Source of the DNA: a virus
DNA: 30,669 bases
Strand: one strand, 5' to 3'
Virus record (IMG/VR): IMGVR_UViG_3300009068_002081
Span: 1 to 30,669 of that record
Shown one piece after another: positions 22,749 to 29,793 of this stretch (position 1 is its first letter; each line of letters begins with the position of its first letter). The notes under the pieces are model-generated. The model had not been told where the DNA came from. It saw only the letters and a program-made list of their open reading frames with translations, and made no database searches. The position numbers and the translations under genes are program-made.

Positions 22749-22976
22749 ATGAAACCAAGAATCGCAAGTCGTGGCCCAGCAATTGATATGGAACAATGTG
22801 TACGTCAAGCTGGTGGCGGACGATATGACATGGTCTTAATTGGTGCTCAACGCCTACGTGAGCTCAAACGAATTCACCGCGAGGATACTACACGATATGT
22901 TACTTGTGTAGATGCACTCAACGAAATTCAAGCTGGACAAGTTAATCTAGTAGACTACTTGGCAAAGGTAAAATAA
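22749..22976 (+). CDS. rpoZ: RNA polymerase omega subunit-like protein
   Basis: 75 aa, the size of bacterial omega. The helix RYDMVLIGAQRLRELK (25-40) parallels the conserved RFDLVLVAARRARQ of RpoZ, and VTCVDALNEIQAGQV (51-65) parallels the T-x-x-A-L-x-E-I-x-x-G segment that follows it. In bacteria omega wraps the C-terminus of the beta' subunit, assists assembly and contributes to the ppGpp site. Two extra cysteines are present. The strong promoter and good Shine-Dalgarno (AGGAG) suggest high early expression. A phage copy might replace host omega and change polymerase behaviour (inference). The homology is from reading, not from a profile search. Confidence 0.7.
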   Translation: MKPRIASRGPAIDMEQCVRQAGGGRYDMVLIGAQRLRELKRIHREDTTRYVTCVDALNEIQAGQVNLVDYLAKVK

Positions 22977-22977
22977 C

Positions 22978-23139
22978 ATGGCAAAGCCACAACAAACATC
23001 AAGTGAACTAGGTCGCACACTAGCAGGACAATGGACCAAAAGCGAAAAACGCGAGTATGCTAGCCGTAGTATCATGGAGTCCAATCAACGCACCAAAGCT
23101 ATTAACAAAGCTATCAAGCAACAACAATTCATGAAGTAA
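22978..23139 (+). CDS. Small basic hypothetical protein
   Basis: 53 aa, Lys/Gln-rich, helical. It starts one base after the omega-like gene stop, so it is probably co-expressed with it. It ends just before tRNA-Glu. No family recognised; the charge would suit nucleic-acid or polymerase contact, which is only a guess. Confidence 0.62.
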   Translation: MAKPQQTSSELGRTLAGQWTKSEKREYASRSIMESNQRTKAINKAIKQQQFMK

Positions 23140-23146
23140 AGGGTAG

Positions 23147-23221
23147 GCACCCTTCGTCTATCGGTTAGGACTCCAGGTTTTCATCCTGGCAAGAGGAGTT
23201 CGATTCTCCTAGGGTGTACCA
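23147..23221 (+). tRNA. tRNA-Glu (TTC)
   Basis: 75 nt with encoded CCA. Acceptor GCACCCT / AGGGTGT, anticodon stem CCAGG / CCTGG with loop TTTTCAT, T-loop TTCGATT. Confidence 0.94.
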
Positions 23222-23228
23222 AGTTATA

Positions 23229-23321
23229 GGAGAGCTGGCCGAGCGGTCGAAGGCACCCGCCTACTAAGCGGGCATGGATCTAAACAGTCCATCTGGGGTT
23301 CGAATCCCTAGCTCTCCGCCA
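23229..23321 (+). tRNA. tRNA-Ser with anticodon ACT
   Basis: 93 nt, type II with a long variable arm (ATGGA / TCCAT), encoded CCA. Acceptor GGAGAGC / GCTCTCC, anticodon stem CCCGC / GCGGG with loop CTACTAA, anticodon ACT. Bacterial Ser tRNAs for AGY codons normally carry GCT. Confidence 0.92.
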
Positions 23322-23322
23322 A

Positions 23323-23397
23323 GGGCCGTTAGCTTAATGGTAAAGCGTTCGACTCATAATCGAAGGAGTGATAGTTCAATTCTATCACGGCCCACCA
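23323..23397 (+). tRNA. tRNA with CAT anticodon, probably tRNA-Ile2
   Basis: 75 nt with encoded CCA. Acceptor GGGCCGT / ACGGCCC, anticodon stem TTCGA / TCGAA, loop CTCATAA. The CGACTCATAATCG core is typical of tRNA-Ile2, whose C34 is changed to lysidine, and less so of elongator Met. Confidence 0.88.
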
Positions 23398-23452
23398 AAA
23401 ATTTCTTATGTTAGTTGACGCAAATAAGTAAAACACAACACAAGGAAATAAC

Positions 23453-23650
23453 ATGGCAACTAAAAAAACATTACAGCGCAAGAAACCTGGATTTACCAAA
23501 GCTGGCGTAGCTAAAATTGTTAGCATGAGCGTTAAGCAACTTGTTATTGAGTTAGATCGTACACAAAAGAAAAAAGTTAAAGCCAAAATTAATCGTAGGC
23601 TTAGTGATTTAAAATATGTTGCACCCGTAGTAGAAGCAGTAACAGAATAA
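23453..23650 (+). CDS. Small basic hypothetical protein
   Basis: 65 aa with a very Lys/Arg-rich N-terminus (MATKKTLQRKKPG) and a helix around 18-50. A Shine-Dalgarno (CAAGGAAA) precedes ATG 23453, and CAAATAAG about 32 bases upstream resembles the other late-type motifs here. It lies between tRNA-Ile2 and tRNA-Thr. Possibly nucleic-acid binding because of its charge; no family recognised. Confidence 0.68.
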   Translation: MATKKTLQRKKPGFTKAGVAKIVSMSVKQLVIELDRTQKKKVKAKINRRLSDLKYVAPVVEAVTE

Positions 23651-23655
23651 TCTGT

Positions 23656-23731
23656 GCCCCTATAGCTCAGCTGGTAGAGCGCAGCATTTGTAATGCTGAT
23701 GTCCCGTGTTCGAATCATGGTGGGGGCACCA
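23656..23731 (+). tRNA. tRNA-Thr (TGT)
   Basis: 76 nt with encoded CCA. Acceptor GCCCCTA / TGGGGGC (one G-T pair), anticodon stem CAGCA / TGCTG with loop TTTGTAA, T stem CCGTG / CATGG with loop TTCGAAT. Confidence 0.94.
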
Positions 23732-23739
23732 CAGAATAA

Positions 23740-24021
23740 ATGACAAAGAAAAAAGTAGAAAAGCAACCTCGCCCGACTTGGGGTAAGATGTTGACTCAAC
23801 AAGAGTTACTAGCATTACTAGCAAGACTAGACGCAAAGAAAAAGGAACGCGAAATGAGCAAACTTTCAGACACACTGGCCAAAGCATTGGCAAAGAAACA
23901 AGGCCGTACTCACGTGGATGGTAGTGAAGCAAATACCACAGTAGAAAAGAAATCCCGAGTTAAACCTTCAGCTGGTCCTGCTAAAAAACCACCAACTCGT
24001 AGTGCCGGTCGCGGTAGATAA
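23740..24021 (+). CDS. Lys/Arg-rich hypothetical protein
   Basis: 93 aa, strongly basic; a predicted helix near 16-52 with many Leu/Lys/Glu is followed by a flexible basic tail rich in Pro, Ala and Arg (AKKPPTRSAGRGR). The start lies eight bases after tRNA-Thr with no clear ribosome binding site, so a downstream Met is possible. Possibly DNA- or RNA-binding by composition; no family recognised. Confidence 0.6.
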   Translation: MTKKKVEKQPRPTWGKMLTQQELLALLARLDAKKKEREMSKLSDTLAKALAKKQGRTHVDGSEANTTVEKKSRVKPSAGPAKKPPTRSAGRGR

Positions 24022-24027
24022 GTATCC

Positions 24028-24035
24028 TATAAATA
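24028..24035 (+). promoter_or_regulatory. Exact T4 late-promoter consensus TATAAATA
   Basis: TATAAATA with no -35 partner. If used as in T4, transcription would start at 24041, within one base of the ATG at 24040, giving a leaderless or nearly leaderless mRNA. Confidence 0.5.
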
Positions 24036-24039
24036 CGCA

Positions 24040-25626
24040 ATGGCAAATGTAATTTTATTCACAGCTAATGCTCCTCGACAGGTTGTTTATAAAACTCATG
24101 TGTTGCAAATAGAAAACGTTGTATATCCGGCCGGAGCTTTTGCCATTGCCAGTCATCTAAGAAATTTAGGATATTCAGTGTTGGTGATTCCTCACTGTTT
24201 AAGATTAAGTTTAAGCGGTGTTAAGAAAATTATAGAAAATAATAAAAAAGAACTATTGTGGGTAGGTATAAGCACAACCTTGATGTCAATACAAAGCAGT
24301 TCAACCGATTCTTATCGTAACTTGTGGCATACAACTCAAGAAGAAATTTTAGATATTAATCTATTGTTTAATGATGATTTAAACAAGCTAAACAAATCTC
24401 TAGAACCAGCATGGGGCACCAATGAAGTCAATGCTATCGCTAAAGAATTACAATTAAAAAATACACCACTAATGATTGGTGGTGCATGGGTCACGTCAAT
24501 TACCAACGGAAATTATTCCAACCTTGAAAAAAATATTCATTTAGTAACTGGCAACGCTGAAAAACAGTGCGAAGAACTTAGTCGCACATTAAGTCAAGGC
24601 ATGTCTGAATCCCTTCCGTTATTTGTAAGCAACGAGGATTACGACAATGGGCATTTTCGTCAAAGCAAATATGCATGGACTGACAATGATCTAGTAGACG
24701 AAGATGATTGGGTCCCAATAGAAATTTCACGTGGATGTGCATTCAATTGTGCATACTGTAGTTATGATCGTAAATCTACGTTTGATTCTTACAAAGATCC
24801 AGTGGTAATTAGAGAACAGTTAATTGAATTGTATGAAAAATACGGTGTAACTAAATTCTTGCTAGTGGACGATCTATACAACGACTCTAAAAAGAAAGTT
24901 CGCATTATGTACGATCAGGTTTGGAGCAAGTTACCGTTCACCCCAGAATGGACCAGTTATCTTAGACTAGATATGTTTTACAGCGACCCGGAGAGCATAC
25001 AAATAATAAAAGATAGTGGGTGCCGCATAGGGTCGTTTGGTATTGAAACCATGAACGATCGTGCAGGTAGCAAAGTTGGCAAGGGATTAGGCCGAGCTCG
25101 TATTATTAGCACACTAGAAAATCTTAAACGCATATGGGGTGATGACGTATTGGTGGCTGGTATGTTTATTATGGGATTACCGGGCGAATCAGTAGAAAGT
25201 ATGATGGAAACAGCCGAGTGGTTAAAAACTACTGATTTATTATACAGTTACAGTGCCACTCCATTATGGATTACTCCACCAGAACACAAAAAATTCATAC
25301 TTAAACATACCCCAATTGTTGACGACTACAACAAGTATGGTATCACCTGGACCAAAAATGAAGGATGGAAAAACGAGTGTGGAGTAACCTATAAGATAGC
25401 GGACGAAATTGCCAAGTCCTGCGTTACTAATTCTAACATGTTTGCTGTAAGTTTTTCAAACTATCCAGAGTTTAGAACTATGGGGTTTTCACATGAAGAC
25501 TTTAAATTACTTAAACGAGATCCAGATAGTATAATAGAAAAATTAAAGCTGGGGTGCAAACAACTCAATGAGTGGAATATTAAAAGAACTCAAAATTTTT
25601 TAAGCATTGCAGATTGTACAAGTTAA
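24040..25626 (+). CDS. B12-binding-type radical SAM protein
   Basis: 528 aa. The N-terminal part (about 1-200) looks like a cobalamin-binding-type Rossmann domain (PAGAFAIASHLRNLGYSVLVIP at 30-51, then LMIGGAWVTS), without the DxHxxG motif needed for base-off B12. The radical SAM core follows with EISRGCAFNCAYC, the cluster cysteines being 233, 237 and 240, then FLLVDDLYN, GSFGIETMND and MFIMGLPGES, typical of the MiaB/B12-type radical SAM class. The reaction cannot be named. No Shine-Dalgarno. Phage copies of this class are often linked to surface or peptide modification, but nothing here proves it. Confidence 0.85.
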   Translation: MANVILFTANAPRQVVYKTHVLQIENVVYPAGAFAIASHLRNLGYSVLVIPHCLRLSLSGVKKIIENNKKELLWVGISTTLMSIQSSSTDSYRNLWHTTQEEILDINLLFNDDLNKLNKSLEPAWGTNEVNAIAKELQLKNTPLMIGGAWVTSITNGNYSNLEKNIHLVTGNAEKQCEELSRTLSQGMSESLPLFVSNEDYDNGHFRQSKYAWTDNDLVDEDDWVPIEISRGCAFNCAYCSYDRKSTFDSYKDPVVIREQLIELYEKYGVTKFLLVDDLYNDSKKKVRIMYDQVWSKLPFTPEWTSYLRLDMFYSDPESIQIIKDSGCRIGSFGIETMNDRAGSKVGKGLGRARIISTLENLKRIWGDDVLVAGMFIMGLPGESVESMMETAEWLKTTDLLYSYSATPLWITPPEHKKFILKHTPIVDDYNKYGITWTKNEGWKNECGVTYKIADEIAKSCVTNSNMFAVSFSNYPEFRTMGFSHEDFKLLKRDPDSIIEKLKLGCKQLNEWNIKRTQNFLSIADCTS

Positions 25627-25646
25627 CTGCTCAAAACAAAAACTGC

Positions 25647-25654
25647 CTAAATAA
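25647..25654 (+). promoter_or_regulatory. T4-like late-promoter motif CTAAATAA
   Basis: CTAAATAA, 22 bases before a 22-codon ORF with a good Shine-Dalgarno. Confidence 0.4.
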
Positions 25655-25676
25655 ACAACTTTAAGGAATTAACACC

Positions 25677-25745
25677 ATGTTTACCTGGTTACTGTTACCT
25701 CACCTGTCTCATGATCGTGCATTGGTTAATAAGAATCAGTATTGA
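25677..25745 (+). CDS. Possible 22-residue leader peptide
   Basis: The frame runs from ATG 25677 to TGA 25743-25745. AAGGA lies nine bases before the ATG and a TAAATA motif upstream, which together favour translation. The peptide begins MFTWLLLPHL. It precedes the Bug-type receptor gene by about 155 bases. It may be a leader peptide or chance; the rest of 25627-25900 holds a palindrome and a promoter. Confidence 0.35.
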   Translation: MFTWLLLPHLSHDRALVNKNQY

Positions 25746-25782
25746 ATAAATTGTAATAAATATTCCTGCAACGCCGGGTTCT

Positions 25783-25794
25783 TCCGACGTCGGA
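25783..25794. repeat. Perfect 12-base palindrome
   Basis: TCCGACGTCGGA, 12 bases before the -35 box of the next promoter. It could be an operator or a hairpin. A related CGACGTCG core sits in the hairpin at 21730-21750. Confidence 0.5.
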
Positions 25795-25806
25795 TCAAAC
25801 AGACGC

Positions 25807-25835
25807 TTGACATCACCATGTCTTTACTGTATTAT
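25807..25835 (+). promoter_or_regulatory. Sigma-70 promoter of the Bug-type receptor gene
   Basis: TTGACA (25807-25812), exactly 17 bases, TATTAT (25830-25835). The leader of about 60 bases can fold by pairing AGAAC with GTTCT and CTAC with GTAG, then carries TTAGGAAA before ATG 25901. Confidence 0.82.
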
Positions 25836-25900
25836 TAATACAGAACGCCTACCGTAAGTAGAGTTCTTCTACAAGCAATTTCATAAATTATTAGGAAATT

Positions 25901-26857
25901 ATGAATTACTTTATAAAAATTCTCATGGCATCAGTGTTGGTATTTGAAGCGATATCAGCTGGTGCGTCTACACAACAACCAATTGAAATTGTAATACCAA
26001 CCGCACCTGGTGGCACCACCGATTTAATTGGTAGATTTGTAGCAAAAACGTTATCTGATGCTGGTATTCCGACAGTGTCTGTAAACAAACCTGGCGCTCA
26101 AATGATTGTAGCCGGAAAATATGTTACTAGCCTTAAAGGTAAAGAAAAAAACAACACCTTATTAATGCTAACCGCAGGGGGATCGTTGGCTTCGTGGTTA
26201 CCGGACCCTACCCCTTATGATATTTTTAAAGATCTAGATCCAATTACATTGTTGGCCAAGGATAGTATTGTGGTTGTGGTTCCAGCTGAAAGCAAGTTTA
26301 AAAATATAACAGAGTTGGTTCGTGAATTACAAGCTCGCCCAGGGGAGCTGTCTTATGCAACTGGATCAATGAGTCATATCATTGCCGCTAATATTTTTTT
26401 AGAAGCAGTCAAGGCCACTGGCATTAATATTGCGTATCAAGGTCAAACGCCTGCTAATGTGGCTCTAGGAGGAAATCAAGTTGACTTTGCAGTGGTAAGT
26501 TATGCTGACAGTAAAGAACTTGCTATCGCTGGACGTTTTCGAATTATTGGAATTTCAGCCAATCAAAGAATAAACGACGGATTAAATGTGTCTACCTTAA
26601 AAGAACAGGGTATTAATGTGCCAGAACTTAACGTATGGTATGCGTTAATGGCACCAGCTGGAATGGATCCAGCACTAATTAAAAGAATCAACGAATTGGT
26701 TGTTCCTGCTATTGAAAGAGAAAAACAAACCCATGCACGACTTAAGCTATTAAATGCCAATGGTAGCACTCCGGCAGAACTTACAAGGTTTATAAAGTCA
26801 TACTATAGTGTATGGAATCCATATTTAGAAAACTTCCGTAAAAACGAGTCTAAATAA
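25901..26857 (+). CDS. Bug/TctC-family periplasmic solute-binding protein
   Basis: 318 aa. A signal peptide (MNYFIKILMASVLVFEAISAGA, cleavage near 22-23) leads into IEIVIPTAPGGTTDLIGRFVA, the classical start of Bug (Bordetella uptake gene) receptors of tripartite tricarboxylate transporters. LSYATGSMSHIIAANIF and GQTPANVALGGNQVDFAVVS, in the middle third, are also family features. Members bind carboxylates, amino acids or cofactors in the periplasm and are expanded in Burkholderiales. No transporter membrane subunit is nearby, so it would have to feed a host transporter or act as a binding protein. It has its own promoter. The next gene starts immediately after its stop. Confidence 0.88.
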   Translation: MNYFIKILMASVLVFEAISAGASTQQPIEIVIPTAPGGTTDLIGRFVAKTLSDAGIPTVSVNKPGAQMIVAGKYVTSLKGKEKNNTLLMLTAGGSLASWLPDPTPYDIFKDLDPITLLAKDSIVVVVPAESKFKNITELVRELQARPGELSYATGSMSHIIAANIFLEAVKATGINIAYQGQTPANVALGGNQVDFAVVSYADSKELAIAGRFRIIGISANQRINDGLNVSTLKEQGINVPELNVWYALMAPAGMDPALIKRINELVVPAIEREKQTHARLKLLNANGSTPAELTRFIKSYYSVWNPYLENFRKNESK

Positions 26858-27985
26858 ATGCAATCAGGATACTATACAGTAGACGGAATAACCTACAAGG
26901 ACAAAGTTAATGCCTTGTACGCCTCCACCAAGTCCGGAAGTCAAGTATTCTGGCATTGGCATGATCAATTTAATCACGTTAGTTGGAGTTCTGAATCTCC
27001 TTATACTCTTAGAGAAGTGTACAAACGAAGAGCTCAACAATTAAGAGATCAATACAACTGGTTAATTTTAAGTTTTAGTGGTGGATCTGACAGCTTTACT
27101 GTACTACATTCATTTTTACACAATAATATTCATTTAGATGAAATATTTGTGCGATGGCCATTAACGGCCACTCAACAAGTTTATACCCCAACTGCATTAA
27201 ATGTAGATCCATCCAACACTTTAAGTGAATGGGAGTTGACCATTTTACCGCAGTTAGACTATGTACGAACAAACTTTCCTACTACTAAGATTACAATATA
27301 TGATTGTAGTGACGATATATTAACCACCAAGTTCGACGACGATTTATTGGTCGATCAAGGTGATAGATTTAATCCAGGATATTGGGGGAAGTTCGGTAGC
27401 ATGAGCGATTCTGAAAAAGTTATGCTTGATCAAGGGAAAAGTGTTTGCATGATCTTTGGAGTAGACAAGCCACAAATTTGTGTCAAAGAAAATCGTGTCT
27501 ATTGTTATTTTCTTGATATATTAATCAACAGTGCTAGAGCATTGTCAAATCAGTACGACCGAGTAGCAGAACCATTTTTTTGGAGTCCAAACTGTCCTGA
27601 AGTTACCCATACTCAGGCTCGAGTTATTTACAATCATTTATTAAATAATCCCAATTTAGGAAATTTAATAGATTGGGGCACACCGTTCCAAATGAATAGA
27701 AAAATTATTTGGGATCAAGCTATTAGACCCGTAGTCTATCCAGACTACGATGTTCGATGGTTCCAGGCCAGCAAGGAAGCAAATTCTGTTGATTCTAGGC
27801 AAGATAGTTATCTATGGTTGCCTGAAAACAAAACACAAATAGAAAGTTGGAAAAATGCCGTTGACAACGTACTGGGTAGTCTTGATAGAAAATTTATTAA
27901 TTTTGAGCAAGGCAAACCTATTGGGTTTGGAGGATTTACTAGTGAATTTTATTATCTAGGCGATTTACCCGGTGTTATACAATAA
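26858..27985 (+). CDS. PP-loop ATP pyrophosphatase-type protein
   Basis: 375 aa. The PP-loop LILSFSGGSDSFTVLHSF (69-86) marks an N-type ATP pyrophosphatase, the fold of asparagine synthase, NAD synthetase and tRNA or sugar-modifying enzymes. No glutaminase domain is fused, so ammonia, sulfur or another nucleophile would come from elsewhere. The rest is aromatic-rich with no specific signature I recognise. The ATG follows the receptor stop directly (TAAATG). Candidate roles are sugar amidation (PseA/WbpG-like) or nucleobase or protein modification; undecided. Confidence 0.72.
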   Translation: MQSGYYTVDGITYKDKVNALYASTKSGSQVFWHWHDQFNHVSWSSESPYTLREVYKRRAQQLRDQYNWLILSFSGGSDSFTVLHSFLHNNIHLDEIFVRWPLTATQQVYTPTALNVDPSNTLSEWELTILPQLDYVRTNFPTTKITIYDCSDDILTTKFDDDLLVDQGDRFNPGYWGKFGSMSDSEKVMLDQGKSVCMIFGVDKPQICVKENRVYCYFLDILINSARALSNQYDRVAEPFFWSPNCPEVTHTQARVIYNHLLNNPNLGNLIDWGTPFQMNRKIIWDQAIRPVVYPDYDVRWFQASKEANSVDSRQDSYLWLPENKTQIESWKNAVDNVLGSLDRKFINFEQGKPIGFGGFTSEFYYLGDLPGVIQ

Positions 27986-27997
27986 AAATTAACTAGG

Positions 27998-28026
27998 TTG
28001 ACCAGAAATACCTTTTTTGCTATAAT
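27998..28026 (+). promoter_or_regulatory. Sigma-70 promoter, first of two with a shared downstream element
   Basis: TTGACC (27998-28003), 17 bases, TATAAT (28021-28026). The 22 bases from the -10 on recur with two differences at 28269. Confidence 0.85.
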
Positions 28027-28055
28027 AGTCGTATAGTAATTAAAAGGAGTCGTAA

Positions 28056-28265
28056 ATGGCTTATACCGTTTTCCAACATGATACTCGTTTTGGCCCACGT
28101 GCAGGCTTAGAAGGTCCTTTTCATTACCCAAGTGGTGCTGTGTTATACTACGATCCCAAAGCCGGAGAGTATTATGACCCACGCACTGACTTCTATGTTG
28201 ATCGTGCAGATGTTGCAAGTTTACAACAGCAGATTATTGACCGCTTGACACAAAAATCTCGTTAG
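28056..28265 (+). CDS. Small hypothetical protein
   Basis: 69 aa, with a Tyr/Asp/Pro-rich first half (YYDPKAGEYYDPRTDFYVD shows a repeated YYDP unit) and a helical C-terminus. Strong Shine-Dalgarno AAAAGGAG and its own promoter. Function unknown. Its 3' end contains the -35 box of the next promoter. Confidence 0.75.
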   Translation: MAYTVFQHDTRFGPRAGLEGPFHYPSGAVLYYDPKAGEYYDPRTDFYVDRADVASLQQQIIDRLTQKSR

Positions 28266-28274
28266 TAGTATAAT
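28245..28274 (+). promoter_or_regulatory. Sigma-70 promoter of the MoxR-type ATPase gene
   Basis: TTGACA (28245-28250), 18 bases, TATAAT (28269-28274), followed by the shared element GTCGTATAGTA. The leader is about 40 bases and contains TATAGGACA before ATG 28323. Confidence 0.88.
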
Positions 28275-28322
28275 GGTCGTATAGTAGTTAATTTTAATCA
28301 CAATTTATAGGACACAGCCCTT

Positions 28323-29408
28323 ATGTCAGAAACTCGTACAGTCACTTCGGTGCAAGCTCGCAAGAGTCTACTCAAAGCATTCAAAAAACAACGCCCACTA
28401 TTTCTCTGGGGTCCTCCTGGTATTGGCAAGAGTGAGTTGGTAGCAGACATTACTGAAGAACTCGGTGGCGCTATGATCGACCTTCGTTTGGGTCAGATGG
28501 AGCCGACAGATATCCGCGGTATTCCGTTTTATAATAAAGACAATGGTAAAATGGATTGGGCGGCCCCAATTGATTTACCAACAGAAGAATATGCCGCACA
28601 ATATCCAATCGTGGTATTGTTCCTAGATGAGATGAACTCATCAGCGCCTAGTGTACAGGCCGCAGCTTATCAGTTTATTCTAAATCGACGCATTGGCAAA
28701 TACTTTTTGCCTAAGAATGTAGTGCTAGTGGCCGCAGGTAATCGCGAGTCAGACAAAGGCGTTACATATCGTATGCCTACTCCGTTGGCAAATCGTTTTA
28801 TCCACCAAGAAATGCGTGTGGACTTTGCAAGTTATCAAGAGTGGGCAGTAAACAAAAACATCCACAAGGACGTAGTAGGTTACTTGAGTTTTGCTAAACA
28901 GGACTTGTACGACTTTGATGCTAAAAGTGCTAGTCGTGCCTTTGCAACACCACGCTCGTGGACCTTTGTGAGTGAATTGCTAGAAGACGATGATAGCGAT
29001 GATGATACTATCATGAACTTGATCGCTGGTACTGTAGGCGAAGGCCTAGCTGTTAAGTTTATGGCGCACCGCAAAATTGCTGGTCGCATGCCCAAACCCG
29101 AAGACATTTTGTCGGGCAAGGAAAAAGATCTCGATGTTAAAGAAGTATCAGCTATGTACAGTTTAGTAATCAGTATGTGCTATGAGCTCAAAGCGGCTAT
29201 TGAGAAGAAGGTGTCGGATAAACAGTTCCACGAAATGGCTGACAACTTCTTTGCTTACATGATGAAGAACTTTGAGACTGAGTTGGTGGTAATGGGAGCC
29301 CGCATAGCACTCACGACTTATAACTTACCATTCCAGCCTACCAAGCTGAAAAACTTTGATGAGTTCCATCAACGTTACGGCAAGTATATTTTACAGGCAT
29401 CCGCCTAG
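28323..29408 (+). CDS. MoxR-type AAA+ ATPase
   Basis: 361 aa. Walker A WGPPGIGKSE is at 29-38, Walker B IVVLFLDEMN at 96-105, sensor 1 at LVAAGNRESD near 140, and an arginine-finger region at TPLANRF near 157. The segment following the nucleotide site (RLGQMEPTDIRGIP) is typical of MoxR proteins, which act as chaperone-like remodellers usually paired with a von Willebrand A-domain (CoxE-like) partner. No such partner is inside the window, but the region downstream is not complete. It has its own promoter and a long leader. Confidence 0.9.
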   Translation: MSETRTVTSVQARKSLLKAFKKQRPLFLWGPPGIGKSELVADITEELGGAMIDLRLGQMEPTDIRGIPFYNKDNGKMDWAAPIDLPTEEYAAQYPIVVLFLDEMNSSAPSVQAAAYQFILNRRIGKYFLPKNVVLVAAGNRESDKGVTYRMPTPLANRFIHQEMRVDFASYQEWAVNKNIHKDVVGYLSFAKQDLYDFDAKSASRAFATPRSWTFVSELLEDDDSDDDTIMNLIAGTVGEGLAVKFMAHRKIAGRMPKPEDILSGKEKDLDVKEVSAMYSLVISMCYELKAAIEKKVSDKQFHEMADNFFAYMMKNFETELVVMGARIALTTYNLPFQPTKLKNFDEFHQRYGKYILQASA

Positions 29409-29416
29409 TCGTCCAA

Positions 29417-29464
29417 GGAGGGTGGTGTAGTTTTATTACACGGGCTGTGTTCGCACCGCCCTCC
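29417..29464 (+). other. Long structured hairpin between the ATPase gene and the next gene
   Basis: GGAGGGTGGTGT (29417-29428) pairs with GCACCGCCCTCC (29453-29464): 12 pairs including two G-T. The inner loop can form ACAC / GTGT. It ends eight bases before ATG 29473, and the following T run is only four, so it could be a weak terminator or control translation. Confidence 0.7.
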
Positions 29465-29472
29465 AACCTTTT

Positions 29473-29793
29473 ATGAAGACACAATATGACTATTGGAAAG
29501 AAGATCATGATCGGGTTATGGCGGAGATGGCCGATATGCAAGTGAAGTATGTATTAGAATATACCCGGCCAAACGATCATTTCAAGTATCTAATTAGGAT
29601 AGGTAGAATGTTGGAGTTCCATGCAGTAAGGCAATGGCTATCACAGACTTATGGACTTGCTGAACAAGTTGATCGTGATACCATACATAATCCCCATTGG
29701 GGATTTGAAATTAGAATGGGTGCATCTACTGTTTACCTACGTGGTGATGAAGAGCTGAGTTGGTTCAAGATCCGGCACGGTGATCCTGTATGA
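29473..29793 (+). CDS. Hypothetical protein of a small local family
   Basis: 106 aa, aromatic-rich (WKEDHDRVM... WGFEIRMGASTVYLRGDEELSWFKIRHG). The C-terminal portion, alternating strand-like segments ending in W-F-K-I-R, resembles the two following genes. It starts right after a hairpin, with no Shine-Dalgarno. ATGA overlap with the next gene. Function unknown. Confidence 0.7.
   Translation: MKTQYDYWKEDHDRVMAEMADMQVKYVLEYTRPNDHFKYLIRIGRMLEFHAVRQWLSQTYGLAEQVDRDTIHNPHWGFEIRMGASTVYLRGDEELSWFKIRHGDPV

Noticed and set aside
23329-23802. A 157-codon minus-strand frame
   Set aside because: It lies opposite tRNA-Ile2, a coding gene and tRNA-Thr, has no ribosome binding site, and is a composition effect.
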